Origin: Vulcanimicrobiota bacterium
Lineage (GTDB): Bacteria; Vulcanimicrobiota; Vulcanimicrobiia; Vulcanimicrobiales; Vulcanimicrobiaceae
Length of the DNA stretch: 6,627 bases
Assembly (NCBI GenBank): GCA_019237435.1
Contig: JAFAHB010000158.1
Span: 1 to 6,627, forward strand
Reading direction: 5' to 3'
How positions within the stretch are numbered: the first letter of the stretch is position 1; each line of letters starts with the position of its first letter. Below the pieces are notes generated by a model, which saw nothing but the letters and a program-made list of their open reading frames with translations, made no database searches and was not told the DNA's origin. A program made the position numbers and the translations under genes. Shown one piece after another: positions 1-5,297 of the stretch.

Positions 1-40
1 CTGCGCCGGCGCGACCTACAGCCCGTCTGCGCCAAAATAG

Positions 41-1330
41 TCAGCGCGCAATCGCGCCCATCATCACCGGTCCGGCCGGTCGCAGCGTAACGAGCGGTGC
101 GATCTCGACACGGGCGCCCGGCGCCAACTCGAACCGAAACCGCGATACGAGCGCCTGCAAGACGATGCTCGCTTCGCGCAGCGCGAACTCATCACCGATG
201 CAGCGCCGCGCGCCGCCGCCGAAGGGCACGTAAGCGAACGGCGGCGGCTCCGGACCTAGCCAACGATCCGGATCGAACTCGTCGGGGTCGCTGAACAGAT
301 CGGGCCGGCGGTGTAGCATCAGCGGTGCAGCGAAGACCGTCGTACCGCGCGGAATGAAGCCCCCGCCGGCGAGCGTAACGTCCCGCAGTGCTTCGCGGCC
401 AATAATCCATGCAGGCGGGTACAGCCGCAGCACCTCTTTGAGCACGCGATTCAAGTAGGAGCGGTCACCCGCGCGCGCGGCAGCGGCGGTTCGAGCGTCC
501 ACGTCGGGATGTTGCGCCAAGAGATAGAGCGTCCACGTGAGCAAGTTAGCCGTCGTTTCGTGACCGGCAATGAAGAGCGTCATGATCTCGTCGCGAAGCT
601 GCTCGTCGCTTAACGGCGCACTTTCCGACGCTTGCGCCACAAGCAGCATTGAAAGCGCATCGACCCGCTGCGTTCCATTACGCCGGCGGCGAGCGATGAG
701 ATCATAAATAATGGCGTCGAGCGCACGGCGCGCTCGCCAAAAGCGCCGCGTATTTCGCAAGGGAAGGCGTTGGCGCAACGCGCCGATCGGCGTAAGCATG
801 GCAGAAAACTCGGTCATCATCAGGCGCAATGCGTCGGCAACCGCGGCCGCCGAGTCGCTTTCGTCGCTGCCGAAGAGTGTTTCGCTCGCGATGCGCAGCG
901 TCAGCTCCATCATCGCCGCGTGTGCGTCGAAAGCTTCGCCCAGCCGCAGCATTTCTGCAAACTCGCGAGCGTCGCGCTCCATGATCCGTTCGTACTCGGC
1001 GATGCGCTCGTGGTGAAACGCTGGTTGCACGATCCTACGCATCTTGCGATGAAGCGGTTCTTCGCTGGTAAGCAATCCTTCACCGAGCAAGAGGCGCAAC
1101 ACTCGAGCTCCGAGCGACTTGGAGAACGCGTGCTGCTGCGTCACGAACATGTCCTTGAGCGGCTCGGGATCGTTGATGAATACATACGACCGCCACGGCA
1201 GCGCAAAGGCAACGACGTTGCCGTACCGAGCCGTCGATCGGCGCATAAATTCAGGAAACCGTTGAAACGGGACGGGCAACAGGCCCAGCAACGTGGCGAT
1301 CCGACTCGGTCCTGGAATTTTACTTGCCAT
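41..1330 (-). CDS. Cytochrome P450 (stand-alone haem monooxygenase)
   Basis: The 429-residue protein is a soluble bacterial P450 that would use haem, O2 and electrons from separate redox partners to oxidise an unidentified, probably hydrophobic, substrate. All hallmarks are visible: a Pro-rich start (IPGP, residues 5-8), the C-helix segment HRKMRR (94-99, with His where Trp is usual), the I-helix oxygen-activation motif AGHETT (255-260), the K-helix ExxR (E299-R302), the PERF-like FDPDRW (352-357) and the haem loop FGGGARRCIG with thiolate ligand C377. No reductase or ferredoxin domain is fused and no membrane anchor is seen. The spacing between the HPDV motif after helix I and ExxR is short, as in bacterial P450s lacking the J' helix. 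The ATG start gives a normal family N-terminus and lies inside the end of the upstream DUF2079 gene, suggesting translational coupling. It ends in TGA. The family assignment is very secure; the substrate and CYP family number cannot be read from sequence alone. Confidence 0.96.
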   Translation of the reverse strand: MASKIPGPSRIATLLGLLPVPFQRFPEFMRRSTARYGNVVAFALPWRSYVFINDPEPLKDMFVTQQHAFSKSLGARVLRLLLGEGLLTSEEPLHRKMRRIVQPAFHHERIAEYERIMERDAREFAEMLRLGEAFDAHAAMMELTLRIASETLFGSDESDSAAAVADALRLMMTEFSAMLTPIGALRQRLPLRNTRRFWRARRALDAIIYDLIARRRRNGTQRVDALSMLLVAQASESAPLSDEQLRDEIMTLFIAGHETTANLLTWTLYLLAQHPDVDARTAAAARAGDRSYLNRVLKEVLRLYPPAWIIGREALRDVTLAGGGFIPRGTTVFAAPLMLHRRPDLFSDPDEFDPDRWLGPEPPPFAYVPFGGGARRCIGDEFALREASIVLQALVSRFRFELAPGARVEIAPLVTLRPAGPVMMGAIAR

Positions 1331-2765
1331 CGACCCGCTCGTAGGTTACGACGGCGCCGAAGCGGCAAACCGCGCGGTACTCTCCGCGCGCAACCCCTTT
1401 CGTGATTTCGGGCCAGATGCGCGCCTGATTCGGATCGCTCCAAAAGTCGCCCGCATAGACCAGATAGTCGACGCCGTTCGTCCGATCGATCGTTGCCCTG
1501 GGCCGCTGCGCGGCTACCGCCGAAAACCACTCGTCGTACGTCGCCATCGATGCCTGTTTGGGAACGCACGCGATGGCGCGGCGTGCATCGCCGAGATTCT
1601 CGTAATAGGAATGCAAATAGTGCAGCGGATGCAGCGGGTCGAACGCGATCAAAAAAACGGCGCAGAGCACGCCGGCCAGGGTGGTCCAGCGCGCGGCGCG
1701 CCGTTCGCCCGCGGGGCGCGCCAGCGTTGCGACGCTCGCGACCGTCGCAATCAGCAGCCACGGGATCCACAGCGCCGCGTAGTGATCGCCCATGCGCCAC
1801 ACGTAGCCCGAGTTCGCCAGCAGCACGATCGCGCCGCCCGGCAGCGCGAGCAAAGCCCACGGCGACCGGATGGGCAGAAATGCGAGCGGTATGAGAGCTT
1901 CGAGAACGTAGGTCAAGCGGCCGAACGTGAAGATTGCACGCCCAAACTCACGCGGATGCACGAAAGGGGCCGCAACCAGCGCGAGCGGTCCGTTCGCGAA
2001 CGGATAGACGTAGAAGTGACTCGGGATCCAGCCTCCGAGCCGTGGAGTGATGACGCCATAATACGCAGCAAGCGCGACGGCAGCTCCCAGTGCGAGCGAG
2101 GCGCCCGCAACGGCGAGCGCGCGCGGCGAGGCTGTGAAACCGTCGAGCAATCCCATCCCTTTCGGCCGACGGAATCGTGCGATCGCGATCAAGGCGCCGC
2201 CGAACGCGACCAGCGTGAGCGCCGCATCCTCCCGTATGCCGATGGCGGCGAGTCCGCAGAGCGCAAACGCAAGCCAGCGCCTGCGTTCGGCGCAAAGAAC
2301 GAGCGCGAGAACTAAAGGCGTGAAGAGCCCGAGCTCGTGAAACTCATCGAACCCCAGCGCCAACAGCGGCGGGTAGAGCAATGTCAGCACGCCCAGGCCG
2401 TCGGCCAACCGGGGCGTCACGTACGCGCGCGCAATCGCCGCGACCAACGGCGCGCAGAGGACCGTAGCGGCGGCCTGAGCGAGCTGCAAGCCTAGAGCGT
2501 TCGCGGGTATCGCAACCAACGGCCACAACACCACCAGTGTCGGCGACCAATGGTAGCGAAAGTGCGATCCCGCTTCGACGCCGTTGCGCATGCCGCCGAA
2601 CGAATCGTGCACTATCTGCGCAAAGGTTCCCGTATCGGATCCGTACGTCCACAGCTTGGCACGCACGACGGCAAGGACGGCGAGGACGACGAACTCGAGG
2701 CACGTCCAAAGCATGAGATTCACAAAGAGGCGCCGCCCTGCGCGCCGACCAAGGGCGTTACGCAA
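1320..2765 (-). CDS. DUF2079 family multi-pass membrane protein (GT-C-like)
   Basis: This 481-residue integral membrane protein fits the DUF2079 family, whose members resemble GT-C membrane glycosyltransferases but mostly lack a proven reaction. About ten hydrophobic segments fill residues 20-375, followed by a soluble C-terminal domain (about 390-481). Family-like features are the N-terminal acidic loop with SDTGTFAQ (43-50), the HFRYHWSP segment (68-75) just before the second helix, an acidic/His patch FDEFHE (139-144), GIREDAAL (176-183) and a late loop GDHYA (326-330). In GT-C enzymes such acidic loops hold the lipid-phosphate sugar donor; applying this here is inference. The longest reading starts at TTG (2765-2763). 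GTG at 2723 (residue 15), with AGGGCGG upstream, or ATG at 2714 (residue 18) are realistic shorter starts, since the first 14 residues are Arg-rich and precede the first helix. It ends in TAA, 11 bases inside the P450 gene. Confidence 0.88.
   Translation of the reverse strand: MRNALGRRAGRRLFVNLMLWTCLEFVVLAVLAVVRAKLWTYGSDTGTFAQIVHDSFGGMRNGVEAGSHFRYHWSPTLVVLWPLVAIPANALGLQLAQAAATVLCAPLVAAIARAYVTPRLADGLGVLTLLYPPLLALGFDEFHELGLFTPLVLALVLCAERRRWLAFALCGLAAIGIREDAALTLVAFGGALIAIARFRRPKGMGLLDGFTASPRALAVAGASLALGAAVALAAYYGVITPRLGGWIPSHFYVYPFANGPLALVAAPFVHPREFGRAIFTFGRLTYVLEALIPLAFLPIRSPWALLALPGGAIVLLANSGYVWRMGDHYAALWIPWLLIATVASVATLARPAGERRAARWTTLAGVLCAVFLIAFDPLHPLHYLHSYYENLGDARRAIACVPKQASMATYDEWFSAVAAQRPRATIDRTNGVDYLVYAGDFWSDPNQARIWPEITKGVARGEYRAVCRFGAVVTYERVDGK
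2751..2755 (+). promoter_or_regulatory. Ribosome binding site of the LOG gene
   Basis: The purine-rich AAGGG (followed by CG) lies 9 bases before the ATG at 2765 and supports that start. It sits inside the 5' end of the divergent DUF2079 reading frame if that gene uses its most upstream TTG start. No convincing -35/-10 promoter pair is visible nearby. Confidence 0.55.
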
Positions 2766-3316
2766 TGAAGAGAATCTGCGTTTTCTGCGGCTCGCATGTG
2801 GGAAACGACCCCGACTATGCCGGCATGGCCCGAGCCTCCGCGCTCGCCATCGTTCGAGCGGGCTACGGCGTGGTCTACGGCGGCGGCGGAATCGGTCTGA
2901 TGGCGGTCGTCGCGGATACGGCGCTCGCCGCCGGCGGAGAAGTGATCGGCGTGATACCGCACGCGCTGGCGCGCACCGAGATGGCGCATCAGGGGCTGAC
3001 CGAGCTGCATCTCGTCTCGACGATGCACGAGCGTAAAGCGATGATGGAGGATCTCAGCGACGCATTCATCGCTCTTCCCGGTGGATTCGGCACGATGGAT
3101 GAGTTTTGCGAGGTGCTCAGCTGGCGGCAGCTGCGCCTCCACGACAAACCAATCGGCCTACTCAACTATCGCGGCTACTACGACGCATTGTTGGCGCTCT
3201 TCGACTCAATGGTGCGTCAAGGCTTCGTCGGTCCGCATACGCGCGGGCTCTTCATCGACGCGCGCACGATCGAGGAGTTGCTCGCCGAAATGTTCGCCGA
3301 AAAAAACCTACCCTAG
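2765..3316 (+). CDS. LOG family (TIGR00730) Rossmann-fold nucleotide phosphoribohydrolase
   Basis: The 183-residue protein is the usual length for the LOG ('lonely guy') family. Characterised members are cytosolic phosphoribohydrolases that cleave cytokinin nucleotides, AMP or related nucleoside monophosphates into free base and ribose 5-phosphate. Visible motifs are the N-terminal strand and loop RICVFCGS (3-10), the glycine-rich YGGGGIGLM (38-46), MHERK (88-92) and the diagnostic PGGFGTMDE (105-113), which contains the conserved catalytic Glu; MHERK carries the conserved Arg. The ATG is supported by an upstream AAGGG, and the mature family N-terminus (KRICVFCGS) begins right after it. It stands alone on the plus strand, divergent from DUF2079 and convergent with kgd, and ends in TAG. 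In free-living bacteria the physiological substrate is usually unknown. Similar proteins have been misannotated as lysine decarboxylases; nothing here supports that activity. Confidence 0.95.
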   Translation: MKRICVFCGSHVGNDPDYAGMARASALAIVRAGYGVVYGGGGIGLMAVVADTALAAGGEVIGVIPHALARTEMAHQGLTELHLVSTMHERKAMMEDLSDAFIALPGGFGTMDEFCEVLSWRQLRLHDKPIGLLNYRGYYDALLALFDSMVRQGFVGPHTRGLFIDARTIEELLAEMFAEKNLP

Positions 3317-3335
3317 CGCCAAGCTATTCGGCGAG
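3281..3335. terminator. Weak inverted repeat at the LOG/kgd convergence
   Basis: CTCGCCGAA (3281-3289) and TCGCCGAA (3294-3301) can each pair with TTCGGCGAG (3327-3335), enclosing the two facing stop codons. A small inner hairpin (TAGC, 5-base loop, GCTA; 3314-3326) is followed on the minus strand, after 7 bases, by seven Ts (3306-3300). This could act as a shared weak terminator, but the loops are long, the stems short, and the repeat arms lie partly in the ends of both genes, so it may be coincidence. Confidence 0.25.
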
Positions 3336-5255
3336 AGCCGTCGTGACGATCCGCTCTTGTTCGACGGCATGCTGGCCGGCATATCCTTCACTCGGGCTTG
3401 CGCGGTACCCGCGCCCGATGTACTCAATGTCGAAGCCGTCGCGCTTGCCTTCGAGCAGGCGGCGGCGCACGAAGGCGCGCGCTCCCATATTTTTCGGCTC
3501 TTCCTGGACCCACACGATTTTTTTCAGACGCGGATAACTGCCGATGACTTTATTGAGCTCGCCGACCGGCAGAGGCGCGAGCAGCTCGATGCGCGCGATC
3601 GCGGTATGCCTGAGCGCTGCGTATGCCGCGTGCCCGACCAGATCGTGGTAGATCTTGCCGCTGCACAAGATTAGGCGTTCCACGGCGTCGCGATCGAGAG
3701 CGCGCGGGTCGTCGATGACCGGCATGAACGTACCGGCCGCTATCTCGTCAAGGGTTCCGGCAGCGCTCTCCGAGCGCAGGAGCGACTTCGGCGTCATGAC
3801 GACGAGCGGAACGGCGATCGGTGAACGCGCTTGCATTCGCAGCAAGTGGTAGTAGTTGCTGGCAATCGACGGCGCCGCGACCCGCAAATTCCCCTCGGCG
3901 ACGAGCTGAAGGAACCGCTCGAGCCGCGCGCTCGAATGCTCGGGTCCGCCACCCTCGTAACCGTGCGGCAGCAGTAACGTCAGGCGCGACGTTTGTCCCC
4001 ACTTCGCTTGACCGGCGGCGATGAACTGATCGACGACGATCTCCGCCCCGTTGACGAAGTCGCCATATTGCGCCTCCCAAAGTACGAGCGCCTCAGGCTC
4101 TTGCGCGGAGTAGCCGTATTCGAAGCCCACGCACGCGTACTCGGAGAGTGGGCTGTTTCTGATTTCAAACGAAGCTTGTCGCTCCGAAAGATGTTGCAGC
4201 GGAATCCAACTCGCACGTTGGCCGGGGCTATGGAAGACGGCGTGACGATGGCTGAACGTTCCACGCTCCGTATCCTGCCCCGTGAGGCGAATCGGCGTTC
4301 CGTTCGCGAGCAGCGACGCAAACGCAAGCGATTCGGCGGTGCCCCAATCGACGACGCCCTTCTCGCCGATCGCCGCGCTGCGCCGTTGGAACTGCGCCTG
4401 AAGCTTGCGGTTGAGCGCAAAGCCTTGCGGGACCGCAGTTAGCGCTTCGATCCAAGCCAGCAGCGTTTCGCGCGGAACCGGCGTCAGAACTGTTCCGTCG
4501 AACGTGTTGCTGCCGGAGATCTTGCGCCCCTGGATATGCGACGCCAGTGCGCCCTTGACCGCGTGCCGCGCCTGCTGCAACCGTTCGTTCGCCTCATCGA
4601 GCATCGCGGACGCCCGATCCGCAGTAATGACTCCTTGATTGATCAGCTTGTTGGCGAAAAGCTCGCGGACGGTGGGATGATTCTTGATTCGCTCGGCGGT
4701 CTGCGGCTGCGTGTAAGCTGGCTCGTCCTGCTCGTTGTGACCGAAGCGCCGGTAGCCGATGAGATCGATGAGCACGTCGCGCGCGAATGCCCGGCGAAAC
4801 TCGATCGCCAGATGAACTGCCGCGATGCAGGCGTCCACGTCGTCGGCATTGACGTGCACGATCGGAACGTCGAATCCTTTGGCAAGGTCCGACGCGTAGC
4901 GCGTCGAGCGCGCGTCGCCGGGTTCGGTCGTGAAGCCGATTTGATTGTTTGCGATGAGGTGAATGGTGCCGCCGGTCTCGTAGCCCGCGAGCGACTGCAT
5001 GTTGAAGACTTCCGCTACGATCCCTTGGCCGGTGAATGCCGCGTCGCCATGAATCAGAATTGGGACGGCCCGCTTGTGGTCTTGCGTCGGCGTTCCATGC
5101 AAATGGTCTGTCTGCAGCGCGCGCGCGCTGCCTTCGACGACCGGGTCGACCGCTTCGAGATGGCTGGGATTATGCGCGAGCGTCACGCCGATCGTCTTTC
5201 CTTTCGACGTCGTAAACGTACCGTTCGCGCCGTGATGGTATTTCACGTCGCCCAT
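3324..5255 (-). CDS. kgd: Kgd C-terminal fragment: ThDP-binding and transketolase-like E1 domains
   Basis: These 643 residues carry the rest of the E1. From the first in-frame ATG after the amber codon: GDVKYHHGA (2-10) and HNPSHLEAVDP (28-38), both substrate/ThDP-site motifs; GDAAFTGQG (70-78) to NNQIGFT (103-109), the Mg-ThDP binding motif; FGHNEQDEPAYTQP (171-184); the pyrimidine-binding transketolase domain from about 300 with GQDTERGTFSHRHAV (326-340); LPHGYEGGGPEHSSAR (429-444); and MTPKSLLR (487-494). The C-terminal domain includes the GKIYHDL-type segment and ends ALAE-TAG. The ATG at 5255 lacks a clear Shine-Dalgarno sequence and cuts through a conserved block, so it is unlikely to be a natural start; the real reading frame runs through from upstream. 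The stop is 7 bases from that of the convergent LOG gene. Confidence 0.9.
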   Translation of the reverse strand: MGDVKYHHGANGTFTTSKGKTIGVTLAHNPSHLEAVDPVVEGSARALQTDHLHGTPTQDHKRAVPILIHGDAAFTGQGIVAEVFNMQSLAGYETGGTIHLIANNQIGFTTEPGDARSTRYASDLAKGFDVPIVHVNADDVDACIAAVHLAIEFRRAFARDVLIDLIGYRRFGHNEQDEPAYTQPQTAERIKNHPTVRELFANKLINQGVITADRASAMLDEANERLQQARHAVKGALASHIQGRKISGSNTFDGTVLTPVPRETLLAWIEALTAVPQGFALNRKLQAQFQRRSAAIGEKGVVDWGTAESLAFASLLANGTPIRLTGQDTERGTFSHRHAVFHSPGQRASWIPLQHLSERQASFEIRNSPLSEYACVGFEYGYSAQEPEALVLWEAQYGDFVNGAEIVVDQFIAAGQAKWGQTSRLTLLLPHGYEGGGPEHSSARLERFLQLVAEGNLRVAAPSIASNYYHLLRMQARSPIAVPLVVMTPKSLLRSESAAGTLDEIAAGTFMPVIDDPRALDRDAVERLILCSGKIYHDLVGHAAYAALRHTAIARIELLAPLPVGELNKVIGSYPRLKKIVWVQEEPKNMGARAFVRRRLLEGKRDGFDIEYIGRGYRASPSEGYAGQHAVEQERIVTTALAE

Positions 5256-5294
5256 GACGTCGTCGTCGCCGAGATTGCCGCGGTATTGCGCCGC

Positions 5295-5297
5295 CTA
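5295..5297 (-). other. In-frame amber (TAG) codon inside kgd
   Basis: On the minus strand the codons read ACC GAG ATC TAG GCG GCG CAA TAC, and the frame stays open on both sides. Mycobacterial and E. coli enzymes have EFEG or EFAG at this point, so TAG occupies the position after the usual Phe (here Ile). GAG or CAG to TAG would need one substitution. Confidence 0.95.

Noticed and set aside
1..40. Possible C-terminal tail of a plus-strand gene (reads CAGATYSPSAPK then TAG at 38-40)
   Set aside because: Only 12 codons are visible, with no identifiable motif. A chance open frame of this length is expected, so it cannot be called a gene.
1141..1860. A 239-codon minus-strand frame overlapping the DUF2079/P450 junction
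   Set aside because: It is an alternate frame of two well-supported genes; its Arg/Ala-rich translation contains out-of-frame P450 residues and no motif of its own.
1293..2315. A 340-codon open frame on the plus strand, opposite the DUF2079 gene
   Set aside because: The translation is an Arg/Glu-rich low-complexity mix with no recognisable domain, and the minus-strand frame encodes a coherent membrane protein.
3324..5255. Natural internal start at the ATG at 5255 giving a separate E1 subunit gene
   Set aside because: The ATG lacks a clear Shine-Dalgarno sequence and falls inside a conserved E1 block. Essential residues such as HRGRLNV lie upstream of the stop, so a split-subunit design is not plausible.
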